Source: Rs1 sp000416275 (GTDB taxonomy: Bacteria > Pseudomonadota > Gammaproteobacteria > Pseudomonadales > Balneatricaceae). From it: DNA of 64,000 nt. The stretch lies in the NCBI GenBank assembly GCA_965243635.1, contig OZ251574.1, positions 310,001 to 374,000 of the forward strand. Reading direction: 5' to 3'. Every line of letters starts with the position of its first letter. Within the stretch, counting starts at the first letter, position 1. Below are positions 32,385 through 41,764 of the stretch, in pieces. Under the pieces are notes generated by a model, which made no database searches, was not told the DNA's origin, and worked only from the letters and a program-made list of their open reading frames with translations. The position numbers were made by a program, and so were the translations under genes.

Positions 32385-34634
32385 TCACTCACTATCTGGG
32401 TCGATTTTCTGATTTTTTTTGATTGATTGTATAACGATAGAAGCGGCAGCTCCTGCAAGTTTAGGTTGGATAGCATCGTCTTGTTGCATTGTCTCTTGCA
32501 AGGGTGTCGTTATTTTATGGTCAGCTTGGACTGCACTAGGCTGTTTTTCCTGCATTAATACATGTACTGAACGATGGGCAAACTCAATACCATTAGAGGT
32601 AAGGCTGTCTTTAACTAATCTGAACGCCTCTCGCCGAATAACCCACTGCTCCCCTGGGACACAGGTAAATTTCATGCGGAAGATCAGTGCGGATTCCTCT
32701 ACTCTAATCACTCCTTGTGACTTAAGTGGCAGTAAAAAATGTTGCCCATATTCAGGGTGTTTGAGCATTTTCTGACCCACTTTTTTGATCAGTTTGCGGA
32801 CTTTTTCGACATCGGTACGGTAGTCTAAACGAAACTCAAGCTTCATTGTGATCCAATCGCGAGATAAGTTGCGAACTGTGGCTATTTCACTAAAGGGGAT
32901 GGTCTGTACAGCCCCTAAATGATGACGCAGGCGAATCGATCGAATCGAAATGCGCTCAACTGTGCCTCGCAACCCTGCAGCTTCAATATACTCACCGCGC
33001 CTAAATGCATCATCTAGTAGGAAAAAAATACCCGATATAACATCTTGGACTAACTTTTGCGCACCGAAGCCAACCGCGATACCGACGATTCCAGCACCTG
33101 CTAATAGTGGGGCAATCTCCACGCCCAAGATACTCAGTACCGTTAAAGTTAAACTGACTAATAAAAAGGCCAGTAAGAATGAGCGCACTAAAGGTAATAG
33201 AGTTTCCGAGCGCGAGGCCCCCGAGCCACCACCATCGCCTTCTAAAGAGGAGAGTCCATCGTCTTTACCTGCACAGACTAGATCGTAAGGTAAATGTCGT
33301 TCGATGGCGGATTGAATTACTTCCCACAGTGCATAAGCGAAAATAATGACCACTACTACATCGACTGATTTTTTCAAGAAACCGCTGAAATTTGAGGTCA
33401 ACATTTCCCAGGTATTATAGCCAAAACTGCTGTCGATCATGTAGAGGACTGACGCGAATAAGATAATTCTGATCGCAATGATCACCCGTCGAATAAAGAC
33501 ATCACAGCGATGATTAAATGAATGACTTTGCAGCCAAGAAATTCTTTTTAATTGAGTGAGGAGCACATAGATCATTCTGTCTAAAATCGGATAACTAAAG
33601 GTTAGCCACCATGCAGATGCTAGTCGATCAGCTTGAGGGTAATTACCTAAAAATTCGTTAGCGGCCCAAATAAACCAAATCACTAGTAGCCAAAAGGTAA
33701 TAATGGTCGGCCAAGCTTGTCGAAAAATCCGAGTGAAGTTAGAGCTGGCTCGATTATTGGTGGTAAACATTTGTGTGATATTTTTGCGGTTGAACCAAAT
33801 AAAGCAGATAGAGGCAATGTTGAGGATAAAGCCACTTAAAGGGACCACTAAAGCGAGCATAATAGGTTCAATAGAAAAGCTCACTAGCGTTCGCCATACT
33901 GTGGTTATTAACAGATATAAAGCGACAAAACTTAAAATTGAAAAGTATAGTCTTTTTGCAGCATAGCACTGCATGCTCATTAAGCGTAACTCTGACTTGT
34001 AGGGGGCGAAAATAAGATTTAAAAAGATTGCGCAGATACGTATTTTGGTGACCAAGACTAATGCGTGCAGGCTTAGGATTCGAAAAGGATCATCGGCGGG
34101 ATAAAAATAGGCGGCAAATCCAGCGCTGACTAGAAAAAAAATTCCCAAGCTTAAGAACTTAAAGACCAGTCGAATCAATAGTAAGTTTAAGTTATCGGCC
34201 CAGGTTTCTTTTTTCTGCTCAATAAAGCGATTGCAGGTGATATTTAAGCGAAAGCCTACTACTCGTTCAATAAAGTAGCCGCAAGCGACCATCAATGTAA
34301 AAACCCCCAATAGATAAAGTATACTGTTTAGCCCTCTATCGTTGGTCATGTTGTGGATCAGTAAGGCTTTTTGAGCGGGCCAGCGCTTGAGGCTGGCAAC
34401 TATTTTATCTTTTCGATCCTTCGCCTGTTTTAGCAACACGAAGCTAGCCATGTCAGAACCTTGGTAACTAACTTCTGTTGAGTGGACAGACTGTCGCCAA
34501 TTTTCGGTTAGCTTGTCAGCATGATTGGCGTATGAAAGCGATATGTTACTGATAAATAACAGCATGAAAATAACAAAATAGTGACTGACCTTGGGCATTT
34601 TATTGACCGCTAGTGAGAATAAATGTTCGCCCAT
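32385..34634 (-). CDS. large MscS-type mechanosensitive channel
   Basis: 749 residues, the YbiO/large-MscS layout. A signal-like start is clearest if translation begins at ATG 34598 (MPKVSHYFVIFMLLFISNIS). A periplasmic segment and about eight to ten membrane helices follow. The MscS module is at about 500-720: VEIAPLLAGAGIVGIAVGFG and QKLVQDVISGIFFLLDDAFR form the Gly/Ala-rich pore helix, then the beta domain (GEYIEAAGLRGTVERISIR) and IPFSEIATVRNLSRDW. It should open under membrane tension to release solutes. It is divergent from rsuA. Confidence 0.9.
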   Translation of the reverse strand: MGEHLFSLAVNKMPKVSHYFVIFMLLFISNISLSYANHADKLTENWRQSVHSTEVSYQGSDMASFVLLKQAKDRKDKIVASLKRWPAQKALLIHNMTNDRGLNSILYLLGVFTLMVACGYFIERVVGFRLNITCNRFIEQKKETWADNLNLLLIRLVFKFLSLGIFFLVSAGFAAYFYPADDPFRILSLHALVLVTKIRICAIFLNLIFAPYKSELRLMSMQCYAAKRLYFSILSFVALYLLITTVWRTLVSFSIEPIMLALVVPLSGFILNIASICFIWFNRKNITQMFTTNNRASSNFTRIFRQAWPTIITFWLLVIWFIWAANEFLGNYPQADRLASAWWLTFSYPILDRMIYVLLTQLKRISWLQSHSFNHRCDVFIRRVIIAIRIILFASVLYMIDSSFGYNTWEMLTSNFSGFLKKSVDVVVVIIFAYALWEVIQSAIERHLPYDLVCAGKDDGLSSLEGDGGGSGASRSETLLPLVRSFLLAFLLVSLTLTVLSILGVEIAPLLAGAGIVGIAVGFGAQKLVQDVISGIFFLLDDAFRRGEYIEAAGLRGTVERISIRSIRLRHHLGAVQTIPFSEIATVRNLSRDWITMKLEFRLDYRTDVEKVRKLIKKVGQKMLKHPEYGQHFLLPLKSQGVIRVEESALIFRMKFTCVPGEQWVIRREAFRLVKDSLTSNGIEFAHRSVHVLMQEKQPSAVQADHKITTPLQETMQQDDAIQPKLAGAAASIVIQSIKKNQKIDPDSE

Positions 34635-34753
34635 GATAAGGATAATTAAACTCAGAGTAAAATTAAATCCAAGTCTCAGTTTGCTCTCGTGTTAAACGGC
34701 AGAGCTTTTGCTGTATTATATCGATACTTTTAATGACCTGTAATTATCCCAAG

Positions 34754-35443
34754 ATGCGCTTAGATCGATTTATTCAACGACATACCCCACATAGTAAGCA
34801 GACCTGCAAACTGATACTGGCGGCGCAGCGGGTGCAGGTTAATGGAGAGCTGTGTACAGAGGCGCGACTGGCTATTAGCGAATTTTGCGAGATATGTGTC
34901 GATGGACAGATCCTGCAATCCCGGCAAGCGGTGTACATAATGCTGCACAAGCCGGCGGGGGTGGTTAGTTCCACGGTTCATCATCAGCACCCGACGGTTT
35001 TGGATTGCCTGCCTGAATCTTTGGCTGAAAATTTACATTTAGCCGGGCGATTAGATCTTAAAACGACCGGCTTAGTGCTACTGACTAATGACGGCCAGTG
35101 GTCGAGGCGGGTAACCCAGCCAAACGAGAAAGTAGCAAAGCTTTACCGGGTGACTACGAGAGAGCCGATAGCGGCGCAAGCGCAAGCGGTATTCGCAGCG
35201 GGGGTATACTTTGCAAATGAAGATGCCACTACTTTACCTGCTGAACTGCAAATCATTGACCGACATAATGCTTGGCTAACTTTGCATGAAGGTCGTCATC
35301 ATCAAGTGAAGCGGATGTTTGCGACTATCGGTAATGAAGTGCTTAGCTTGCATCGGGAACGGGTGGGAAACTTGTCACTTGGCGATTTAGCACCAGGATC
35401 TTTCTGTGAGCTCAGTAGCGAGCAGGCTATGGGGTTATTTTAA
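34754..35443 (+). CDS. rsuA: 16S rRNA pseudouridine synthase RsuA family
   Basis: 229 residues from ATG 34754 (MRLDRFIQRHTPHSKQ), matching the usual start; an upstream ATG at 34733 adds seven residues. The N-terminal S4 RNA-binding domain is followed by the catalytic segment GRLDLKTTGLVLLTNDGQW (Asp nucleophile), KLYRVTT and HEGRHHQVKRMFATIGNEV. RsuA forms pseudouridine at position 516 of 16S rRNA. RluE/RluF-type relatives have similar motifs, so the exact target is inferred. Confidence 0.88.
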   Translation: MRLDRFIQRHTPHSKQTCKLILAAQRVQVNGELCTEARLAISEFCEICVDGQILQSRQAVYIMLHKPAGVVSSTVHHQHPTVLDCLPESLAENLHLAGRLDLKTTGLVLLTNDGQWSRRVTQPNEKVAKLYRVTTREPIAAQAQAVFAAGVYFANEDATTLPAELQIIDRHNAWLTLHEGRHHQVKRMFATIGNEVLSLHRERVGNLSLGDLAPGSFCELSSEQAMGLF

Positions 35444-35513
35444 GAGTTTTTGTGAATCTACGCACTTTTTCGACTGGATTTGAAAGCAGTGGCGGTAAAC
35501 ATTGCTAACTATA

Positions 35514-35580
35514 ACCTGAATCAGCGACTAGATTACACTGCACTGCACTGCACTGCACTGCACCACACCACATAGCACCA
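35514..35580 (+). repeat. decayed MITE-A end with a CACTG pentamer expansion
   Basis: ACCTGAATCAGCGACTAGA is a MITE-A terminus. It is followed by five CACTG units (35536-35560) and then CACCACATAGCACCAGCTCTT, which aligns with the CACCACATAGCGCAAGCTCTT part of intact copies. The pentamer array seems to have grown from the ACTGCAC of the element. Confidence 0.65.
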
Positions 35581-35601
35581 GCTCTTGGTTATCCACCCTA
35601 C

Positions 35602-35671
35602 GGGACACGCAGGGAAATTGTACTCTCCGTTAACGGCTTTCGCCAGACTGCCAATATGCCTGTAGCCAGCG
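35602..35671. repeat. partial MITE-B copy
   Basis: GGGACACGCAGGGAAATTG and TTAACGGCTTTCGCCAGAC align with the 52996 and 32002 copies; the right end is degraded. Confidence 0.5.
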
Positions 35672-35925
35672 TTGCTTAAAATGATCACTAAGGTTAATAA
35701 TGTTTTTTAAAGGCTATATATTGGCTGGCATCAAATAATCAGTTCAAAAATAATACAGCAGATAACAAAAATGCATATATAATGAATGAATAGCTTTTCT
35801 GGTTGATCATCTAGGCTACTTAACCACAATATAGATATCTGTTTGTTCTCAATCAGAGGCTTAAGAGGCGCTGAATTTAAGCGCTGGAATTAAGGGGTAG
35901 TTAGGATTGTTCAGTCCCGTTGCAA

Positions 35926-35973
35926 AACCACTAGCTTACACTCTGTATTCACTTTGAAGTCACGGATTCAGGT
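35926..35973 (+). repeat. half MITE-A copy upstream of the chemoreceptor gene
   Basis: ACACTCTGTATTCACTTTGA then AGTCACGGATTCAGGT is the right half of MITE-A, near-identical to 36236-36272. It ends 24 bp before the ATG of the receptor gene and could affect its expression. Confidence 0.65.
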
Positions 35974-35997
35974 TAAATAGGTATAAGGCTATAGAAT

Positions 35998-36568
35998 ATG
36001 TTTTTTAATAAAAAATTACACAATGAAATTAAATTTCTAAAAAATGAATTAGAAGAAGAACGTACAGAAAATAAAAAATATATTGATGAAATAGAACAGC
36101 AAAAAATAATACCTGAATCAGTGACTTCACTGCACCACATAGCGCAAGCTCTTGATTCTACGGCGGTTAGAAAAATACCCGCTGAACCTATGGGTGCAGC
36201 TAAGATTATTCAATTCCACCGTAAAACCAATATCTTACACTCTGTATTCACTTTGAAGTCACGGATCCAGGTAATAGATATTGAGATTATAAAAAAAGAA
36301 AAAGAATTATATAAAAGCCATTCTGCTACCTTTGTAAATTCATTGAAAGGCAACAGTATGCTGGTTGAAATTCGAGATGGATTGAGCAATAACGCGGCAG
36401 AATTGACCATTGAAAAGAAAAAACTTGAGCAATTAGATGAGATTGTATTACAGACCAAAGAATCGCTGTCAAAATTATCTATTAGAGCTAGTAATATAAA
36501 TAATTTAGCGATATCAAGTGAAAAATCTATCGATGACCTCAGCTCTTCAGTACACGGTATCAATGGTC
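35998..36568 (+). pseudogene. soluble chemoreceptor with C-terminal CZB domain, 5' part
   Basis: ATG 35998. The start is a long helix (KLHNEIKFLKNELEEERTEN) with no transmembrane segment. A MITE-A copy is inserted in frame at codons 38-92. The helix continues as IDIEIIKKEKELYKSHS into the signalling region (SSEKSIDDLSSSVHGING), where an ISAs1 element breaks the gene. Joined to 39801-40480 after removal of the IS and one target repeat the frame is exact: 1251 bp, 416 codons plus stop, reading GINGLVSSIQSISDQTNLLA. It would have signalled to CheA from the cytoplasm. Broken now. Confidence 0.85.
36111..36272 (+). repeat. MITE-A, 162-bp copy inserted in frame in the chemoreceptor gene
   Basis: Termini ACCTGAATCAGTGACTTCA and TGAAGTCACGGATCCAGGT are inverted repeats. 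A 3-bp repeat AAT flanks it (36108-36110 and 36273-36275), so the insertion adds 165 bp or 55 codons. It has no stop in the receptor frame. The pre-insertion reading would be EQQKIIDIEIIKK. Confidence 0.9.
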
Positions 36569-36587
36569 CAGGGCAAACGCATGAACA

Positions 36588-37703
36588 TTATTTAACCATT
36601 TCAAGGCATTGTAATAAATAATCATCATTCAAAACACACAGTGTCCTTTTGTTTTTAAGACTTAGCTTTCGTGAAGTATTTTGTCTTAATATGTTTAGTA
36701 CTAGCTGCCTAAGCACAGCCAAATTTTCTCCTGAATACCCTTGTCGTGCTCTGCTTTCGTCTTCACCAAAAGACACGTCTAATGCCCAGTGTAGATGGTT
36801 TTCAACCGACCAATGCGATCTGGATGCCCGTAGTGCTTCTTCGGCTGTTAGACCACGGCTACAGATATAAAATCTAATCGATGAACTAAATTTATCCCCA
36901 TTCGTTCTATCTGATTGGACGGCAATTAAACTCTCTGCGTTCCAGCTTGCGCTAAGCGGCGTATCATCCGTGACAGGTAAAACCCAGCATCGGCGATGCT
37001 CCTTGCGACCGTGGCCTTCATCAAACCCTTCTGTGAAGACAATATTTTCGCAGTCTACTGACTGGGCTAGCCAGTAATTGTCAAACACTTCATTGACTTC
37101 TGTCGCCAGTTTTTTCTGATTACCTTTAACGGATAAAAAGTAATCAGCACCACCAGTGAGGATTTTTTTCGCTATCTTTTTCTGGGTTCCCATGGCATCT
37201 ATGCTTACTAGACAGCCATTAATATCCAATAAATCAAGCAACTCCGGGATTGCTGTTATTTCATTAGACTTATCATCTACTTTACGTTGAGCTAAGCATA
37301 TCCCGTGCTCTGAGGCCCAGGCATTAACCATATGAATGGTTTTTGATCCCTTACCTTTCGCAGCTCCCCTGAGTGCTTTACCATCAATTTCAATCTGGCC
37401 TTTGATCGGAGAATGCTCTAAAAAGTCTTGTACCCATTCGCGAAAGACTTTTTGCATCACCTCTGGCGGCATAATGGAAAAGAGCCTGTTAAATGTATCG
37501 TGAGAGGGGATGCCATCAGGTAACTCAAACCATTTTTTAAACCACTCTTCGCGCTCTTCACAATAAAGTGCTACTTGCTCCCAATTCTCCTGACCACAGA
37601 AAATAGCGCAGATGGCCATGAAGACAATCTCAGACAATACATAGGTGCATTTTTCTTGTTGCCTAGGATCGTCTATACGTAACTTCTCAATAACACGGGG
37701 CAA
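36588..37703 (-). pseudogene. ISAs1-family transposase, 5' end displaced by IS66
   Basis: The DDE transposase has ECPLS-type parts: FMAICAIFCGQENWEQVALY, HDTFNRLFSIM, IEIDGKALRG, VSIDAMGTQKKIA and WSVENHLHWALDVSFGEDES. The first nine residues of the present frame (MPRVIEKLR) come from the IS66 end. The real start is at 39667-39634 (MANKPLISYLES). Restored, the gene encodes 374 residues in one exact frame (36588-37678 plus 39634-39667). Probably inactive, unless the hybrid start is used. Confidence 0.88.
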
Positions 37704-39625
37704 TCTACTATAGCTTACGCCAATTAAAGCCCTAGTCAGCGGCTACTTCTCGACGAATTAATTCTGCCAATGGGGGGATATCCTCAATCCCAGAATTTCT
37801 ATCCAATATATAGTCCCAAAATGACACACCAAGCTTTCGACAAGTCTTTTTTAGACTGGAAAATGTATCTCGGCACTCTCTTCCAACATCACTGCGAGTA
37901 CCTCCACTGATCTTTCTCTTTTTTACGAAATCCCTGATATCTGTTTCACTACCATTGGTATGTAAGGGAATTTCAGGACGTGCTAATACTCGCAGTAATT
38001 TCGCTTTGTTTTTGTAGATCCGCTTGAGCAATTGGTTTAAAGACTCATAACGTGTTCGCTGCGTAAAAATCTCGTCAAAAAAAGTCTCCAGCGCGGCTTT
38101 CTGATCGGAACCTGGCCGGACTTTATACGTTTTTAGGCCTCGATATAAATCCCAAATTTCACCGCGTACTTTCGCTATATCCTCTCGGTGCCATTCGTTT
38201 AACGGCAGCATTGTGTGTACCAAACGCTCAGTATGAATCCAGCACAATGCGTGCTGCAGAATATTGAACTGACCCGCCCCGTCACTGAGTATGACTAAGT
38301 TCTGGCACCGGTTTTGATGCTGCACATTACCAAGTAAAGCGCCTTCCGTCGCAATACGACGGTGGCGCGCCGAGTTGATTCCCTGCTCATCAAGATGCTC
38401 CTCCCAACGCAGGGCATTAGCAAAATGCGACAAGCCACTCTCTAAGAGAAGCTTTAGTGGGACATGCGGTAATTTTTGATCTACCCAGTAAGACTCAGCG
38501 TGATGATTAATACGATAACTTTTATCCCCCGCACAGAGCAATTCCAAAAAATTAACCCTACTCTTAGAGCCTGTCGATTCAAACCAAGCAAAATACTCGT
38601 TGCCTATTTGAGTGACATAACCGTTGACCCCTTTATGGCGAGCACCTGAATCGTCAACAGTGACATAATCGGACAAAGCTAAACCCGCTTTTAAAATGTC
38701 GTTCTTTTCCTGATGAAATTGAGATTTTCCCTCGGATAAAAGGCGATTGATTTGACCGGCGGAGATATCAATCCCCCATTCTCGCAGTTGCTCTAGCAAT
38801 AGAGGTTGGGTGACATGACAGTGATGGTGTTGATAAAGGACATAGCTGAGTAAATAAGGACCGTAATGCAGCCCGTTCAATTCTTTAGGTAATTTAGCGG
38901 TGAGGGTTTGGCCGTCTGGTGTGACATAACGGGCGAGACGATAACGGGTGTTTTTTGTGCCAATAACCAACTCCTGAACAATAAAATCCCGGTATCCTTT
39001 AAAGCGAGCTCCTGGAGGGATACCGTCTTGCGGTTGAACCACTTGATCGTCATGGATAGTTAGATTCACATTTTTAGAGCGTTTCTTTGAGCCTGGCCGC
39101 TTTTTGTTTTCTGTCGATACTGAATCATCGCCCGTCGATTTATCTGTTTCTTTGTCCAAGTTACTTGGTTTGAAAGTGGGCCGTTTTTTCTGCTTTTTTA
39201 GTACGCGCACTTCATCTTTGAGCCGCTCGATCTCTTCGGCTTGCTGCTGAATACTTTGAAAGCATTGCTCTACTATCAGTAGTAAGCTTTTGACTACCGG
39301 AGTTTGTTCACTTTCTGGAATATCAGGTAAAGTAGGGAGTTTTTTCAAAGGTTTAAGTCATAGCAGCGAATGATAAGGTTATCTTACCATGGCTTTTTTA
39401 GGTGATATTTTTGCTTCTGTGAAGAGGTTTGAGGCATTTAAATAGTTAGTCGCAACCCGCGAGTGTATAAAATAAATAAACCACTCACATGGACTGGTAT
39501 AACGCGGTGCTGCTACTTTAAAGAAGAAGGGAAGTGGTCTTTAATTATAACGACTTTTGGACTAAAACCCTGTCAAGAGAAAATGATTTATATTGACGTT
39601 CTGCCCCGAGTTATTGAGAAGTTAC
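37679..39625 (-). mobile_element. IS66-family insertion sequence, copy 2 (1947 bp)
   Basis: Same ends and length as the 7391-9337 copy, in the opposite orientation. The target repeat GTCTATAC is at 37671-37678 and 39626-39633. It entered the 5' end of the ISAs1 transposase gene. A 50-60 codon frame (39463-39648, plus strand) reads outward from inside the element in both copies; I do not regard it as a proven gene. Confidence 0.93.
37732..39348 (-). CDS. tnpC: IS66-family transposase
   Basis: 538 residues from TTG 39348, near-identical to the copy at 7668-9284 (R for L in EERLKDE, R for Q in KVRPGS, E for G in SGIEDI). All DDE-region segments are kept (VTVDDSGARHKG, LSDGAGQFNI, HTNGSETDIRDF), so it looks intact. 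Two near-identical full copies in 64 kb suggest recent activity. Confidence 0.92.
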   Translation of the reverse strand: MKKLPTLPDIPESEQTPVVKSLLLIVEQCFQSIQQQAEEIERLKDEVRVLKKQKKRPTFKPSNLDKETDKSTGDDSVSTENKKRPGSKKRSKNVNLTIHDDQVVQPQDGIPPGARFKGYRDFIVQELVIGTKNTRYRLARYVTPDGQTLTAKLPKELNGLHYGPYLLSYVLYQHHHCHVTQPLLLEQLREWGIDISAGQINRLLSEGKSQFHQEKNDILKAGLALSDYVTVDDSGARHKGVNGYVTQIGNEYFAWFESTGSKSRVNFLELLCAGDKSYRINHHAESYWVDQKLPHVPLKLLLESGLSHFANALRWEEHLDEQGINSARHRRIATEGALLGNVQHQNRCQNLVILSDGAGQFNILQHALCWIHTERLVHTMLPLNEWHREDIAKVRGEIWDLYRGLKTYKVRPGSDQKAALETFFDEIFTQRTRYESLNQLLKRIYKNKAKLLRVLARPEIPLHTNGSETDIRDFVKKRKISGGTRSDVGRECRDTFSSLKKTCRKLGVSFWDYILDRNSGIEDIPPLAELIRREVAAD

Positions 39626-39633
39626 GTCTATAC

Positions 39634-39667
39634 TTTCTAAGTAACTGATTAGTGGTTTGTTTGCCAT
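39634..39667 (-). pseudogene. 5' end of the ISAs1 transposase gene
   Basis: ATG 39667 opens MANKPLISYLES, cut by IS66 after the TSD. It joins the frame at 37678 as YLESIDDPRQQEKC, the usual ISAs1 N-terminal pattern. Confidence 0.8.
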
Positions 39668-39800
39668 GAATATCACCTGCTAGAGAAATAGGTAACTAAA
39701 TATATGACGTAGATCTAAAATTCAATTCAAATCGTAAAAATAATCCATTACACGGAAAGTTGATCATAAAACGTTCGTGCGTTTGCCCTGATCAATGGTC

Positions 39801-40480
39801 TTGTATCTTCAATTCAGTCCATTTCGGATCAAACGAATCTACTGGCGTTAAACGCAGCTATTGAGGCGGCAAGGGCAGGGGAAGCTGGGCGAGGTTTTTC
39901 TGTAGTCGCTGATGAAGTACGCGCTTTAGCAGGCAAGGCGTACGAAGCTAGCACTCAAATTGAAAATTTGGTTCTCAAGGTGATCGCTCAAACTGACAAG
40001 ATTAAATCTACTGTTGAAACGAATAAAAGTAGTGCTTTAGATGTATCGGCCTCTACCGAACAAATAGATCAAGTTGTTAATGAGGTTTTAATTAATTCAA
40101 AAGACATGCAAGTTGTGATCGCAGATACATCTATTAAAGCATTTTTAGACACGGTGAAATTAGATCATGTTGTTTGGAAAGGTAATATTTATAAATTTAT
40201 TAGTGATAATAAGTTTGATGAATTACCAAATAAACATACCGAATGTAGATTGGGCAAGTGGTACTTTGAAGGAGATGGCGCAAAATATTATAGTAAGCTC
40301 TCCTCATTTATAGAAATTAATAAGCATCATGAAAAAGTTCATGATTCAGGACGATCAGCAATAGAGTGTGGAAAGAACAATGATCGACAAGGAATGACTG
40401 AACATTTAAATAATATGGAGATAGCTAGTTTACAAGTAACATGTGGACTAGATAAAATATTTGCGGAATATAAAGCATAG
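39801..40480 (+). pseudogene. soluble chemoreceptor with CZB domain, 3' part
   Basis: Contains the methyl-accepting hairpin tip QTNLLALNAAIEAARAGE, continuing GRGFSVVADEVRALAGKA, the CheA/CheW contact region. The C-terminal 110 residues form a chemoreceptor zinc-binding domain: LDHVVWKGNIYKFI, CRLGKWYFEGDG and HHEKVHDSG supply His, Cys and two His. CZB receptors such as TlpD sense zinc or oxidants in the cytoplasm. A downstream ATG (39968) could give a receptor tail with CZB only. No other chemotaxis gene is in the window. Confidence 0.87.
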
Positions 40481-40553
40481 TGATGAAATTAAACTAAGCA
40501 ATGAACTGAATTTTTATATTTAAATATCGATATGAATTAAGTGTTTATATTGA

Positions 40554-40583
40554 ACCTGAATCAGTGAGTTGACTAAATCAGGT
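40554..40583. repeat. MITE-A terminal repeats only (30 bp)
   Basis: ACCTGAATCAGTGAGTTGA is followed directly by CTAAATCAGGT, so two MITE-A ends face each other with nothing between. It could be an excision remnant or an extreme internal deletion. It lies between the receptor and the LysR gene. Confidence 0.55.
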
Positions 40584-40590
40584 AATACTC

Positions 40591-41496
40591 TCACATACTG
40601 TCCCAATAAGGTTGTTGCGTGAACTTTTCGGTTAAAAAGTCAATAAAGAGTCTGGCGCGTCGCGATAAATATCGGGTTTGTGGGTAGACAGCATGCATGC
40701 CAGTGGTGAGTAGTTGGTGGTCATTTAAAATCGGCACTAACTGTTTACTGGCCAGCGATTCCCAGACGATAAAGCTGGGTAGATGGACTATACCATGACC
40801 AGCTATTGCCATTTCTTTGAGAAATATTCCATTATTAGCGGCTACTTTTGCATGCAACTCTACCTGGTGACGCTTTTTTTGTGGGTCGATAATTAAAATA
40901 CTTTGTTGGCCAGATATACCATACTGTAAAAATTGTTGCTTTTTCAGTCCGATAATATCCTGTGGCTCACCATGCGTGTTTATGTAACCGGGGCTGGCAC
41001 ACAAGATGTGGCGAATGGGAGTTAGTTTTTTCGCCTGTAAGCTAGAGTCTTTAAGTTCTCCTATCCTGATCGCCAGCTCGTATCCCTCTTCGACTAAATC
41101 AACTTTACGATCAGAAAAATCAATCTGTAAGTTTAGTTTGGGATGCTCCAGAATGAATTGGTCGATGATCGCAGATAAATGCATTAGGCCAAAGGAATGG
41201 GGCAGGGCAATCCGCAAAGTGCCATCTAAAGTCGTGTTACTATCACTGGTTTGGCTATTAAGGGCACTGACATCATCGAGTATGGTGAGGGCCCGTTGGT
41301 AGTAAGCCCTGCCAGCATCTGTCAGGCTGGATTTACGGGTGGTTCGGATTAGAAGCTTAGTATTCAGCCTTGTTTCAAGATCGACTAAACGCCGACTGAC
41401 CGCAGATTTTGCCAAACTCAATTGCGCTGCCGCTTTTCCTATCCCGCCGGCTTCAACAATCCGAATAAACACTGCCATATCTTCTAGTTGTCCCAT
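40591..41496 (-). CDS. LysR-family transcriptional regulator
   Basis: 301 residues from ATG 41496 (MGQLEDMAVFIRIVEAGGIG), the usual family start; the frame to 41529 is longer but lacks support. The winged HTH is KAAAQLSLAKSAVSRRLVDLE, followed by the substrate-binding domain (LRIALPHSFGLMHLSAIIDQ). It is divergent from the quinone reductase gene at 41765, the common arrangement of a regulator with its target. Probably senses quinones or electrophiles; the inducer is not known. Confidence 0.9.
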   Translation of the reverse strand: MGQLEDMAVFIRIVEAGGIGKAAAQLSLAKSAVSRRLVDLETRLNTKLLIRTTRKSSLTDAGRAYYQRALTILDDVSALNSQTSDSNTTLDGTLRIALPHSFGLMHLSAIIDQFILEHPKLNLQIDFSDRKVDLVEEGYELAIRIGELKDSSLQAKKLTPIRHILCASPGYINTHGEPQDIIGLKKQQFLQYGISGQQSILIIDPQKKRHQVELHAKVAANNGIFLKEMAIAGHGIVHLPSFIVWESLASKQLVPILNDHQLLTTGMHAVYPQTRYLSRRARLFIDFLTEKFTQQPYWDSM

Positions 41497-41764
41497 AGCA
41501 CCCTCAATATATTGTTCTAAAAATAGCAATTATTATTCCTGATTATCAGGGTTTGTTCGTAATATCGCAACAGTTAACATGGCTGCATACAAACAAAGTA
41601 GCTAACAAAGATTTATATACGTTCTCTACAGTGAAGATTGATCCCGGGTCATTAAGTGAACTGCTAGCCAGACACGGTCCTGCTGGATGAATATTCAAAT
41701 CGAGCCAAACACCGTATTCAGCAATCACTATGCGGGTAAATGTTAACTAAGTTAAGGAATAAAT

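Larger units (their letters stand above)
36569..39790 (-). mobile_element. ISAs1-family insertion sequence, itself interrupted by IS66
   Basis: Ends CAGGGCAAACGCATGAAC (36569) and its inverse GTTCGTGCGTTTGCCCTG (39790). The 10-bp target repeat ATCAATGGTC is at 36559-36568 and 39791-39800. Without the nested IS66 and its 8-bp duplication the element is 1267 bp, a normal length for ISAs1-type elements. It breaks the chemoreceptor gene. Confidence 0.92.

Noticed and set aside
35536..35560. Tandem repeats as a possible CRISPR array
   Set aside because: Five-base units without spacers; no cas genes and no spaced direct repeats anywhere in the window.
41546..41728. 60-codon minus frame between lysR and yqjG
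   Set aside because: It lies in a divergent promoter region, matches no family I know and has no ribosome site.
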